Below, in pieces: positions 1 through 8,350 of a stretch of 32,847 nucleotides of DNA. Source of the DNA: Synechococcaceae cyanobacterium SM1_2_3 (GTDB lineage Bacteria > Pseudomonadota > Gammaproteobacteria > Competibacterales > Competibacteraceae). Below the pieces are notes generated by a model. The model was not told the DNA's origin, ran no database searches, and saw only the letters and a list, made by a program, of their open reading frames with translations. Numbering within the stretch: the first letter of the stretch is position 1; each line of letters begins with the position of its first letter. The DNA lies in assembly GCA_012031845.1 (NCBI GenBank), contig JAAUTD010000005.1:1-32847 (forward strand), written 5' to 3'. A program made the translations under genes and the position numbers.

Positions 1-237
1 ACCCAGAATTACGCGCAACATGAGACAGGCCCGCACCAGCTTGCGTTGCTCCCTGTTCTCATCGCTGTGGTTCCAGTAGAACCCCAGTGACAGGTGGGTA
101 CCGATGTCGCGCATTACTTCTGTACGGGAGGCCGTTCCCCGCCGAATACATTCAGCCATGTTGGTCAGCGCAGGGATGCCAAGGGTGCGCATCTCTGCAA
201 GGGTGTCTGTGAAGCGAACCACCGCATCTTTCGCCAT
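1..237 (-). CDS. Unrecognised protein, 5' end only (partial)
   Basis: An open frame starts at an ATG at 237 and runs off the left edge, giving the first 79 residues of a protein that I do not recognise. It begins MAKDAVVRFTDTLAEM and has a mixed helical composition with no signal peptide or membrane segment. The start is chosen because GGAG lies nine bases upstream; an in-frame ATG at 252 is also possible but would overlap that ribosome binding site. In an HSI-I-type T6SS locus vgrG usually follows clpV at this place, but this sequence does not look like VgrG. The initiation region closely resembles that of tssH (see the repeat at 233-258). It is separated from tssH by a MITE-like element, so it may not belong to the T6SS operon. 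Confidence 0.5.
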   Translation of the reverse strand, partial: MAKDAVVRFTDTLAEMRTLGIPALTNMAECIRRGTASRTEVMRDIGTHLSLGFYWNHSDENREQRKLVRACLMLRVILG

Positions 238-258
238 AACCGTTAACTCCATGAATTT
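233..258. repeat. Translation-initiation leader shared with tssH (copy 1; copy 2 at 3187-3212)
   Basis: Plus-strand bases 233-258 and 3187-3212 share 8 identical bases (gccataac), 6 variable bases, then 12 identical bases (ctccatgaattt). On the coding strand this is AAATTCATGGAG, six variable bases, then GTTATGGC. In both genes it gives an upstream ATG, five in-frame codons, and the second ATG that has the correctly spaced GGAG. Local duplication or a conserved initiation cassette are both possible. Confidence 0.5.
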
Positions 259-330
259 CGTGCGTTGAGGTAATGCTCCTGCCACAGTACTTAACCAAAC
301 ATTTCCACCCGATTTTGTGCCGATCTTTTT

Positions 331-455
331 AGAGGCTGTACAAAAACCAAGTCGTTGATTAGTCAAGTTGTGAGGCCGGTTTCAACTGGCCTTAGCGGGT
401 TAAAACCCGCCCTACATCCCTTGTTAATCAGTTAGTTAGTTTTTGCACAGCCTCT
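331..455. mobile_element. MITE-like palindromic element between the partial gene and tssH
   Basis: A 17-base terminal inverted repeat (331-347 and 439-455; AGAGGCTGTACAAAAAC, one mismatch) encloses about 90 bases with no gene. If the ends are taken as GAGGCTG...CAGCCTC (332-454), the flanks are TTA on both sides (329-331 and 455-457), a possible 3-bp target duplication; some IS5-family elements make TNA duplications. Inside are two more hairpins: a 7-base perfect stem GCGGGTT/AACCCGC near 394-409 and an 8-base stem near 374-391 with one mismatch. No transposase is encoded, so it would be non-autonomous. The 273 bases between the partial gene and tssH hold nothing else that I can support. Confidence 0.6.
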
Positions 456-510
456 TAGAAGTTGTCAGGAACTGTTTCCGATGACAACCTCCAAGAACGG
501 TTATCGGTTC

Positions 511-3191
511 TCACTCAAACCCGTACCCAAATTCACCGTCCGCAACAGTCACATGCACCCGTTCAATGGGTTTCCCTTCCATCATTCGCCGCAGGAACTC
601 CTCGCTGATTTTCGGCAATACCGTATTGGTCAGGATCGCGTCAATCATCCGCCCGCCGCTTTCCAGTTCCGTGCAACGGCTGGTAATCAGCTTAATCACC
701 TCATCGTCATAGCTGAATGGAATCTTGCGGGTTTCCTTAATCCGCTTGGCGATGCGGCCCAATTGCAGGCGGGCAATCGCGCCAATCATTTCATCACTGA
801 GCGGGTAATAGGGAATAACGACCAGGCGACCTAACAGCGCGGGCGGAAACACTTTCAGCAAGGGTTCGCGCAAGGCTTTAGCAATGCCTTCCGGCTCTGG
901 CATCAAATCCGGGTCTTTGCACATGCCCATGATCAGATCAGTGCCCGCGTTGGTGGTCAGCAGGATGAGGGTATTCTTAAAATCAATCACCCGGCCTTCG
1001 CCGTCTTCCATCCAGCCTTTATCAAACACCTGGAAGAAAATTTCATGCACGTCGGGATGAGCCTTCTCTACTTCGTCCAATAGCACCACGCTGTAGGGAC
1101 GCCGCCGCACCGCTTCGGTCAATACCCCGCCTTCGCCATAACCGACATAACCGGGCGGCGCGCCTTTCAAGGTCGAAACCGTATGCGCTTCCTGATATTC
1201 GCTCATGTTAATGGTGATGACGTTCTGCTCGCCGCCGTACAGCGTTTCCGCCAGCGCCAGCGCGGTTTCAGTCTTGCCGACGCCGGACGTGCCCGCCAGC
1301 ATGAATACGCCAATGGGTTTGTTGGGATTGTCCAGACCGGCGCGAGAGGTCTGAATCCGCTTGGCGATCATGTCCAAAGCGTGACGCTGGCCGATAATGC
1401 GTTGCTCCAGATTGTCGGCCAGCTTGAGAACCGTTTCGATCTCGTTCTTGACCATCCGCCCGACCGGAATGCCGGTCCAGTCAGCGACGACGGAAGCCAC
1501 CGCCTGCGCGTCTACGCTGGGGAGAATCAGCGGTTTTTCGCCCTGCAATTCATGCAACTGGATTTGTAGCGCCTTTAATTCAGTCAGCCAGTTTTGCCGC
1601 TGCGGATCCGCTTCGGCAGTCGCCGCCGCGTCCACCTGGCCGCCATCGCGCAGCTTGGCCCGCAGTTCCAGCACTTGATCGACCAGCGTTTTTTCCTTCT
1701 GCCAGCGATCTTCCAATAGCGCCAGTCGCGTCTGTTCGGCCTGCAATTTCTCGGTCGCATCGGTCAATCGCTGCGCAGTCTCCATTCCGACCGCTGTTTC
1801 TCGTCCGATAATTTCCAGCTCGACGTTCAGAGCCTCAATGCGGCGGCGACTGTCATCCACTTCGGCGGGCACGGCATGAAGGCTGATCGCGACGCGGGCG
1901 CAGGCGGTATCCAGCAAACTGACCGCTTTATCGGGCAACTGCCGAGCTGGAATATAGCGATGCGAGAGTTTGACCGCCGCTTCCAGCGCCTCGTCGAGAA
2001 TTTGCGCCCGATGATGTTTTTCCATCGTGGACACCATGCCGCGCATCATCAGAATGGTTTTTCTTCGCTCGGCTCGCCGACCTGCACCACCTGAAAACGG
2101 CGGGTCAGCGCCGGGTCTTTCTCAATATGCTTCTTGTATTCCGCCCAGGTGGTGGCGGCAATGGTGCGCAACTTGCCCGCGCCAAAGCCGGTTTGAGCAG
2201 GTTGGCGGCATCGCCAGTGCCGGCTGCGCCACCCGCGCCCACCAGGGTGTGCGCTTCGTCAATGAACAAAATGATCGGCTTGACTGAAGATTGCACTTCG
2301 TCAATCACCTGCCGCAGCCGGTTTTCAAATTCGCCCTTCATGCTGGCTCCGGCCTGCAACAGGCCCACATCCAGCACCCGCAGGGTCACGTCTTTCAGCG
2401 GCGGCGGCACATCGCCGGAGACCGATGCGCTGGGCGAAACCTTCAACGACAGCGGTTTTACCAACGCCCGCTTCACCGGTCAGAATCGGATTGTTCTGGC
2501 GGCGGCGCATCAGAATATCCACGATCTGCCGGATTTCTTCGTCCCGGCCCACAATCGGATCGAGTTCGCCCTTGCGCGCCCGGTCGGTCAAATCCACCGA
2601 GAACCGTTGCAGCGCCTCCTGCTTGCCCATCTGCGCTGGAGCCATCGCTTCGCTGGCTTCGCCCGGCGCTGCGCCGCCGCCGACCTGCGAACCATCGCTG
2701 GCGCGCATCCCGCTTTCCGGCGAAGCGCCCATAATCGCGCTGAATTCTTCGGTCAGCGGTTCCAGTTTCACCTTCTCAAATTCGCGGGACATCGCCAGCA
2801 GCGCATTGCGCAAATCGGGCGTTTTCAACATGCCGATCAACAAATAGCCGGTGCGCACTTGCGAATCGTTAAACAGCAGCGTCGCGTAAACCCAGCCTTC
2901 CCGAACCGCCGCGTCCACATGCGCGGAGAGGTCGGAAATCGAAGTCGCGCCGCGTGGCAACCGATCCAGCGCCTCGGTGAAATCCTTGGCGACCTTGGAC
3001 GGGTTCAGATTGAAATGCTGAATTGCGCGATGGAGGTCTGAATCCGGCAGTTGCAGAATCTGGTGAAACCAATGCGCCAGTTCCACATAGGGATTGCCGC
3101 GCAGTTTGCAGAATACGGTAGCGCTTTCGATGGCTTTGTAGCCCAGACTGTTCAACTTCCCGAACAGGGCGACGCGACTGATTTCGGCCAT
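511..3191 (-). CDS. tssH: T6SS AAA+ disassembly ATPase TssH/ClpV (three frameshifts)
   Basis: ClpV is a hexameric ClpB-like ATPase that disassembles and recycles the contracted TssBC sheath in the cytoplasm. The reading frames joined give about 893 residues, the normal length. An N-terminal Clp_N-like domain is followed by AAA1 (Walker A GEAGVGKT, Walker [10 protein letters not shown]), a coiled middle segment, and AAA2 (Walker A GTSGVGKT, Walker [13 protein letters not shown]). The start at 3191 ([11 protein letters not shown]) has GGAG nine bases upstream; an ATG at 3206 is in frame but overlaps it. Three single-base shifts break the frame: an extra G at 2422-2423, a missing G at 2176-2178 and a missing A at 2058-2062. 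The protein similarity continues across each, which suggests sequencing indels, although a true pseudogene cannot be excluded. It is the last gene of the minus-strand T6SS array. Confidence 0.93.
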
Positions 3192-3276
3192 AACTTCAGA
3201 CTCCATGAATTTAAGTGGTTATAGGGTTCAGGAAACAGGTATGGGGTGGTAAACCGGGTTACCTGCCGAGCGCTTC

Positions 3277-4314
3277 TTAATTACAGTAGGTGACGGCATC
3301 CAGCTTCAGATCATCCGCATCATTCAGCAACGGCTCACTGGTCAGCCAGGTCGTCCAGCCGAGCCGGGTTCCTTCACTCAGCATCAACGGCGGAATCTCT
3401 TCCTTTTTCAGGATTGGGTTGAAATCCCAGATCAGTTCATCGCCGATGTAATTACGCACCCAGGCGACCAGACGTCGCAGACTGTCATTGCCTGGCAGGA
3501 ATCGCTGGAATTCCGCCAGCGGCATCGGGCCGATCACAATCCGAAATTTATGTTGGCAATCCCACACCCGGTCACCGATCACGGCGGTCATTCCGAGCAG
3601 GCCGGTATTCGGGGTTTCGCCCAGACGGCAGCGACTTTTCTCGTCCAGCGGCAGCCAGTGGCCGACGAAGCTCTCTATCTCCACCGGCAATCGGAAAAAA
3701 TCGGCCAGAATCGCCCGCAGTCCTTCGGGATTGCGGGTCTGGCACACCAGCCGCCCGGCGTAATGAAATTTGGCTAAATCGGGAACCGCATCCCGATCCC
3801 ACAGCGCGGGCGTCCCCATGCCAAACGGAGCGCCGACGTAAGTCTTAAAGCGGTCACTGTCTGGCCGGTCATAACTAACCGTCGGTTGTGCGTCAGCCCA
3901 GCTCCGGTAAAACAGGCACAGCATCCGGTGATGAAACAGATCGGCGAAGCAAGCCAAGGTGTGATCGGTTGAATTGCGGCTGCGGTCGCGGACGTATTCA
4001 GTCAGGTGCAGCGGTAACGGGCCGTTCGGTCCAAATAGCCCAAGGAAGTATTGGTACAGTCGCGGCGGATGCTCATCGTCGCCGGGAACAAACTCGGCCA
4101 GCGTTGCGGGCGCAAACGCCATTGAGGGCTGCTGCGCCAGACGGATGGGGTCATCCGCCAGCCGGATGGACTGCCCAAAGCGCGGGCGATCCCGATAGCG
4201 GCATTCAAGCCGCCGTAGCGCCTGAAAAATGTGAAACGCATACGGTGTGCGCCGCAAGGTCTCAAACAGGTTGTCGTTTACAGCGTGTGTCGCCGTCCGA
4301 TCCGGGCTGACCAT
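3277..4314 (-). CDS. tssG: T6SS baseplate protein TssG
   Basis: TssG joins TssF, TssE and TssK in the baseplate wedge on which the sheath and tube are assembled. The 345-residue protein has the family N-terminus (LFETLRRTPYAFHIFQALRRLE) with the FGQSIRL-like segment, the LFGPNGPLPLHLTEY motif near residues 91-105, and ends near the usual family length. It starts at an ATG at 4314 and overlaps the end of tssF by 37 bases, which supports translational coupling. No frameshift was found. The 85-base gap to the tssH start holds no clear terminator. Confidence 0.95.
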   Translation of the reverse strand: MVSPDRTATHAVNDNLFETLRRTPYAFHIFQALRRLECRYRDRPRFGQSIRLADDPIRLAQQPSMAFAPATLAEFVPGDDEHPPRLYQYFLGLFGPNGPLPLHLTEYVRDRSRNSTDHTLACFADLFHHRMLCLFYRSWADAQPTVSYDRPDSDRFKTYVGAPFGMGTPALWDRDAVPDLAKFHYAGRLVCQTRNPEGLRAILADFFRLPVEIESFVGHWLPLDEKSRCRLGETPNTGLLGMTAVIGDRVWDCQHKFRIVIGPMPLAEFQRFLPGNDSLRRLVAWVRNYIGDELIWDFNPILKKEEIPPLMLSEGTRLGWTTWLTSEPLLNDADDLKLDAVTYCN

Positions 4315-6154
4315 CGCATAATCTCGCCGCGTTCGGTGGAACGAACGACCGTTTCAGTAAAAGAGTTGATCGAAGCGTACTTGGTGAAAAAGCGTTCCAG
4401 CACCGCTCCCATCAGGAAAATACCGCCGCCTTCAAAGGCGTTTTCGTCCAGCGTTATCGTTACTTCCAGACCACGGGCAAAAGCGATGGGGCCAGAAATC
4501 GGGGCGCGGCGCGTGACCGGCGTCGCCTTAATCGAATGAACCCCGTCAATCTGAACCCGGGTCGCGGCTTCGGCCAAATCGCCGTACAGCGCCAGCAACT
4601 CGCGGAAGGCCACCGCGCCCTGGCGGGCGTCGCTATCGGCCAGCGACAGGTAATTGAGCGCCAGATGGCTAATCAAGCGCCAGGACGCATCACCGTGGGC
4701 ATGAGATGGACGCGGCTTGGTCGGGCCGGCCAGACAGCGCACCGCCCGCACGGCGCGCCGGACGCCAGGGTGAAATCGGTGTCGCCGCGCCCGACTGGCA
4801 TGTGCAGCGGCAAGTCGCGGTTGGTGCAGATCGTGGTCACCGCCAACTGCCGCAAATTGCTGCGATAAGGCGCTTCATCAGCGTCTACTAGCGCCACAAA
4901 GGTCTCGCTGCCCATATAGCTGGAACGCGGTCCAACCCGGCGCTGATGGCTGGACAGCAGACGCGCCTGCCGATGCACGGTGTAAAAGGCCCGCTGTTCC
5001 GGTCGGCTTAACCGGTCGTGACGGGCATAGAACGGCAGAAATTCCTGCTCCTCATTCTGTTCGCCAATGCCAGTGACGCTGGCAACCTGATAAACCTCAA
5101 AATCCAGCGGTCGGGTGCGATCCGGCAACACATGATGTTCAGAAACCTGATCGCTGAGGTGAATCCGGTCGGCGCGCTTGGGAAACAGATTGATCGCCGG
5201 GGTGCAGAACAAGGCGAAATTAGCGGCGGTCACGGTGTTTTCCAGCACCGGATCGGCCCGGTTCAACAGAATCAGGATTTCCAGTTCGTTGCTGGCGCAG
5301 CGCCGCACCGCTGGTCCCAGTCCGCCCAGTTCCACGAACAAATAGCGCTGCGGCAAGGCAAAATACTCATGCAGCAGGCGGTAACCCTGAAATGACGGCG
5401 GCACATCGGGCAACAGCGCGTGCTCTTCCTCGAAACCCAGCCGTTGAATGCCACTGGTGGGAATCGTCAGATGCCAGGGCGCTGGCCGTTGCGCCGGTCG
5501 CGCCACCACCAGCACCGCATTGGCCAAAATCTGCTCATACAGGCGCATGGGCAACGAGTCGCTGCCGTGCAGGTACAGGTGCAACCGATCCAGCGGCAAT
5601 TTACTGAAAGGCAGATTGGGCAGGGTGGTGCGCAGCCGCAAGCGGATGCCGGATCGGACTTTGTGTAAATCGGGCAGATCAAGCAGCGCCACCGGTTCCT
5701 TGCCCGCGAAGTAGTGCGCTTCGGTAAGTTCCAGCGGCCACAGCGTCACCGGATGCGCAGTGCGATATTCGCAGGCGGTGCGCTCGCCCTTGCCCAGAAC
5801 GCTAAACAGGGCATGGCCTCGCGGCAGCACAAAACCCTGTTCCAGAGTGCTTTCCGTAGGATCGGGGTCAAAGCGGACCACAGCCATTGATGGGGTCGGG
5901 GCCAGATAATGCGGATAGATGATTTCCAGCAGATGTTGGGTAAAGCGCGGAAATTCGGCGTCAATCTTGAGCTGGACCCGCGCCGCCAGAAAGCTGAAGC
6001 CTTCCAGCAGCCGCTCGACATAGGGATCGGCGCATTCAAACGTATCCAGTCCCAGCCGACCGGCGATTTTCGGGAATTCGCGGGCGAACTCCCCGCCCAT
6101 TTCGCGCAGGTGTTGCAGTTCCCGGTTGTAGTATTGGAGCAGGCGGGCATCCAT
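4278..6154 (-). CDS. tssF: T6SS baseplate protein TssF (one frameshift)
   Basis: TssF is the largest baseplate wedge subunit. The start MDARLLQYYNRELQHLREMG with the FAREFPKIAGRL segment is diagnostic for the family. The reading frame breaks at 4751-4753: before it the protein reads TDFTLASGAP, and the expected continuation (VRAVRCLAGPTKPRPS) is in the next frame, so one base appears to be missing. Joined, the protein is about 625 residues, the usual length. The start codon overlaps the tssE stop as TAATG, so the two are probably coupled. The C-terminal part ends 37 bases inside tssG. A sequencing deletion is the simplest reading of the break. Confidence 0.94.
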
Positions 6155-6669
6155 TAATGTGCGCTCGAAGGACTGGTTTCTTCAATTCTGACCTGGCCGT
6201 TTTCCAGATCAATTTCAGTTTTTAGATAGAGTTGCAAGGGCAAGGGCTGTGCCCACAAATCGCCGCTAATCTCGAAAGATAAGGTGTTATGCGTCATTAA
6301 ATCCCGCGCCAGAACCGCTCGAACCTTGACCGAACTGCGCAGAATGCGCGGTTCAAAATCGCGGATGGCCTGACGCATGATGTTTTCCAATTCCTTGATG
6401 TCGAGACCGGAAACAACATTGCCGGACAGGGGCGGCAGGCCATAATTGATGACCGAGTGCGCTGCAAACGGGTAACGATCAATCTCTTCACTGACCGGCA
6501 TTTGCACTGAATTCAACAACCAGGCCAGATCGCGCAACACGCATTCCCGCAGCCGATTGGCGGACAACACCCGCTTCTCGCGGGATTCCTGTTTTTTATC
6601 GGGTTCATCATCGGTCAGCCGATCCAGCAATGAGGGCTGCAACCGATCTTTGGGGGTCAGATCAGCCAT
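6154..6669 (-). CDS. tssE: T6SS baseplate protein TssE (gp25-like)
   Basis: TssE is the T4 gp25 homologue of the T6SS baseplate and helps to start sheath polymerisation. The 171-residue protein begins MADLTPKDRLQPSLLDRL, the typical N-terminus, and carries the gp25-like region around residues 50-160 (LRDLAWLLNS, SVINYGLP, ELENIMRQAIRDFEPRIL). The start at 6669 was chosen because the family begins at this motif; its first bases overlap the end of tagJ by 8 bases (ATGGCTGA). The stop overlaps the tssF start. The protein looks complete. Confidence 0.95.
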   Translation of the reverse strand: MADLTPKDRLQPSLLDRLTDDEPDKKQESREKRVLSANRLRECVLRDLAWLLNSVQMPVSEEIDRYPFAAHSVINYGLPPLSGNVVSGLDIKELENIMRQAIRDFEPRILRSSVKVRAVLARDLMTHNTLSFEISGDLWAQPLPLQLYLKTEIDLENGQVRIEETSPSSAH

Positions 6670-7480
6670 CGCCCGCCTCATCCGGGATCGCGGCTACCTG
6701 TAATTCAATCCGTCGAATATCGAGCAGGGAATATTCACCCTGATCCGTGGCCAGAACTCGCTGGCCCATTCCCAGCCAGGTTTCGGCTTCGCATTCCAGC
6801 CAGTCGGTCTTGCGCCCCAGTTGCACCAGCGGATCGACGCTGTCCTGCGAACCGGGATAACGGGCCGGAATCAGCCCCACGGTTTCGCCGCCATTGCCCC
6901 AGGTGAATTGCGCCGGCATCCAGACGTAATCGCGCAAATCGGCAGGAGGCTCCAGACAAATCGTCTGAATGTGTTGCAGGGGAATCCAGTAGTAACGGCC
7001 GTTGACAATGGCTTCCAGCATCGGCCCCAGTCGCGGATCGGCGTCGGCGATCCAGGCGAACGGTTGATCATCCAGGATGCCGGTCGTCGTCGGCGCAGTC
7101 TCGAACGCCTGTTCGCGGGTGGTTTGCGCCTCGGCGTGATGACCGGCGGCAGTCAGACGCAGCGCTTCCAGCAACAAAGCCATCCACGGTTCAGGATCGC
7201 CAAAGATTAGCGGCGAGCGTTGGCCGGTAAAGACCTGGGCGCGCAACACCTCGCAGCGCAGGGCTTCGCGGTAGGTTTGCACCATCGGCAGCGTTTCGGC
7301 GTCCATTTCGCCAGCGACATTCAACTGGGTTAACGCCCGATCCCACTGACCGAGCACCGCCAATAGTTGGAACAGAAAAACCCGCAGCTTCGGGTCGGCC
7401 GGGGTTTTGCGAATCTCGGCCTGCAGCGACTGCAACGCCTCCTGGGGGCGGCCTTCGCGCAATAAATCAAATGCCTGCAT
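6662..7480 (-). CDS. tagJ: T6SS accessory protein TagJ (ImpE family)
   Basis: TagJ/ImpE is an accessory T6SS protein known in HSI-I-type systems to bind the sheath protein TssB and modulate ClpV-driven disassembly. The 272-residue protein begins MQAFDLLREGRPQEALQSLQ and has an N-terminal TPR-like helical part (KTPADPKLRVFLFQLLAVLG) followed by the ImpE core with DADPRLGPMLEAIVNGRYYW and WMPAQFTWGNGGE. The start at 7480 is taken over longer in-frame alternatives because it matches the family N-terminus and has GGAG eleven bases upstream; the extra upstream residues would be translated from the hcp-tagJ hairpins. It overlaps tssE by 8 bases. Confidence 0.92.
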   Translation of the reverse strand: MQAFDLLREGRPQEALQSLQAEIRKTPADPKLRVFLFQLLAVLGQWDRALTQLNVAGEMDAETLPMVQTYREALRCEVLRAQVFTGQRSPLIFGDPEPWMALLLEALRLTAAGHHAEAQTTREQAFETAPTTTGILDDQPFAWIADADPRLGPMLEAIVNGRYYWIPLQHIQTICLEPPADLRDYVWMPAQFTWGNGGETVGLIPARYPGSQDSVDPLVQLGRKTDWLECEAETWLGMGQRVLATDQGEYSLLDIRRIELQVAAIPDEAGDG

Positions 7481-7537
7481 GGGGTGCGGTTCTCCGGGCG
7501 ACAGCGTTGGAAAACTGAAGAACCGGGAACCCGCAGG

Positions 7538-7558
7538 CTCCCGGCGTTGGTCCGGGAG
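7538..7558 (-). other. Hairpin in the hcp-tagJ spacer
   Basis: A perfect 7-base stem (CTCCCGG/CCGGGAG) with a 7-base loop lies immediately downstream of the terminator-like hairpin that follows hcp. An alternative stem using CCGGGA at 7523-7528 with TCCCGG at 7539-7544 competes with it. It may block exonucleases or stabilise the end of the hcp message. Confidence 0.4.
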
Positions 7559-7579
7559 AAAAAACCCTTGCGGGCTTTT
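7559..7579 (-). terminator. Terminator-like hairpin after hcp
   Basis: On the minus strand, 28 bases after the hcp stop, the sequence reads AAAAGCCCGCAAGGGTTTTTT. It forms a short CCC/GGG stem capped by a GCAA tetraloop, extended by A-U pairs across one bulged G, and ends in six T. It resembles a weak intrinsic terminator that would allow partial readthrough into tagJ-tssEFGH, lowering their level relative to Hcp. Confidence 0.5.
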
Positions 7580-7607
7580 CCTCTCGGCGGGCGCATGGCC
7601 CAAGCCG

Positions 7608-8090
7608 TTAGACCTTGATGTTTTCCGCGATATTCCAGCCCATCAGCACTGGCGTATCGCCGGTGCCATCGGCCTTCTGCGGCGTATAGGTGAACTCGAC
7701 CTTGGCGAAGTTCAGGCAGACATTCTCGGTCAGCCGATCCTCGCCGCCCGAACCGCCGGTGGAAACGGACGTGATCAGCACATCGGTCATCTTGATGACG
7801 ATGTACTCCACCGGATTTTCGCCGGCCTTGCGGACGGTCAGCGTAGCTTCCGGGAAGTGTTTGCCATTGCAACCAGCCAGCAACAGGTCTGCGGATACCT
7901 TGTCAACATACTTGGTGACAGAGATGTCCTGCACATTGACTTTGCCGGCCCCGGCGCCGCCGCCCACATGGGCGGTGCCAGAGTTACTCAGGCCCCAGCT
8001 CCACGCCAGGATGTCAATTTCTTCCTTGTGTACGCTGTCACGGGCTTCGCCTTTCAGGTCGCCGATCTTCAGAAACATGTCAACAGCCAT
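7608..8090 (-). CDS. hcp: T6SS tube protein Hcp
   Basis: Hcp forms the hexameric rings of the inner T6SS tube; it is secreted and carries effectors. The 160-residue protein begins MAVDMFLKIGDLKGEARD and has the family segments EEIDILAWSWGLSNSG, VQDISVTKYVDKVSADLL and EYIVIKMTDVLITSV, ending GWNIAENIKV. The start at 8090 was chosen because GAGG sits eight bases upstream; a start two codons earlier would be too close to it. It lies between tssC and tagJ but is set apart by a 260-base leader with its own sigma-54-type promoter and by hairpins on both sides, so it is probably expressed partly on its own. Confidence 0.97.
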   Translation of the reverse strand: MAVDMFLKIGDLKGEARDSVHKEEIDILAWSWGLSNSGTAHVGGGAGAGKVNVQDISVTKYVDKVSADLLLAGCNGKHFPEATLTVRKAGENPVEYIVIKMTDVLITSVSTGGSGGEDRLTENVCLNFAKVEFTYTPQKADGTGDTPVLMGWNIAENIKV

Positions 8091-8134
8091 GATCATTTCC
8101 TCGCTTGCAGTGATGGTTCAGGTTTGCTTCGATG

Positions 8135-8152
8135 AAAAGTCGCTGATGCGAC
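8135..8152 (-). other. Second hairpin with short T-run in the hcp leader
   Basis: GTCGC ATCA GCGAC (8152-8139 on the minus strand) is a perfect 5-base stem followed by TTTT, 45 bases before the hcp start. CACCG just upstream of it could instead pair with CGGTG of the larger leader hairpin, so the two structures may be alternatives. Low confidence. Confidence 0.3.
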
Positions 8153-8163
8153 GGTGAGTGCTG

Positions 8164-8213
8164 AAAAAACCACCGCTGTCTGTTCTGCGGCTTCCCTGCC
8201 GCTCAACGCGGTG
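8164..8213 (-). terminator. Terminator-like/attenuator-like structure in the hcp 5' leader
   Basis: On the minus strand CACCGC (8213-8208) pairs with GCGGTG (8176-8171), enclosing a second perfect hairpin (GCGGC, 6-base loop, GCCGC; 8202-8187), and the outer stem is followed by one G and six T (8169-8164). This is the layout of an intrinsic terminator, but it lies between the predicted hcp promoter and the hcp start codon, so it could act as an attenuator on hcp or stop readthrough from tssABC. Confidence 0.45.
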
Positions 8214-8234
8214 ATTGTCCTTGCCTGTACTAAT

Positions 8235-8250
8235 GCATCCCCCATGCCAA
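8235..8250 (-). promoter_or_regulatory. Predicted sigma-54 (-24/-12) promoter of hcp
   Basis: The minus strand reads TTGGCATGGGGGATGCA. Against the known sigma-54 pattern TGGCACG-N4-TTGCW it has TGGCATG, four bases, then ATGCA: two mismatches. The invariant GG (8248-8247) and GC (8236-8235) are separated by exactly ten bases. The predicted transcription start is at about 8223, giving a leader of about 133 nt. Sigma-54 control of hcp genes is established in some Vibrio T6SS. No sigma-54 activator gene lies in the window. Confidence 0.65.
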
Positions 8251-8254
8251 AAAA

Positions 8255-8267
8255 TAAAGTATTGATT
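8255..8267 (-). promoter_or_regulatory. IHF consensus match beside the hcp promoter
   Basis: AATCAATACTTTA on the minus strand matches every defined position of the IHF consensus WATCAANNNNTTR, within an AT-rich tract just upstream of the -24 element. IHF commonly bends DNA at sigma-54 promoters, but this site is centred near -38, closer than usual, and AT-rich DNA gives chance matches. Confidence 0.4.
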
Positions 8268-8304
8268 TTTAACTATAAAACCACTATGACTCTGCCTTCG
8301 CCGG

Positions 8305-8330
8305 AGCGGTTCACACCAGACTGAACCGCT
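8305..8330. promoter_or_regulatory. Perfect 9+9 bp inverted repeat upstream of hcp (candidate enhancer)
   Basis: AGCGGTTCA (8305-8313) and TGAACCGCT (8322-8330) form a perfect inverted repeat with an 8-base spacer, 20 bases beyond the tssC stop and about 95 bases upstream of the predicted hcp start site. That is where a sigma-54 enhancer-binding protein would bind. As RNA it would be a stable hairpin at the end of the tssABC message, but there is no T-run after it, so a plain terminator is less likely. Confidence 0.5.
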
Positions 8331-8350
8331 GCTGACCACATTGGCCCGGC

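Noticed and set aside
2127-3041. 304-codon plus-strand open frame opposite tssH
   Set aside because: It is antisense to the ClpV coding sequence and shows no recognisable domain.
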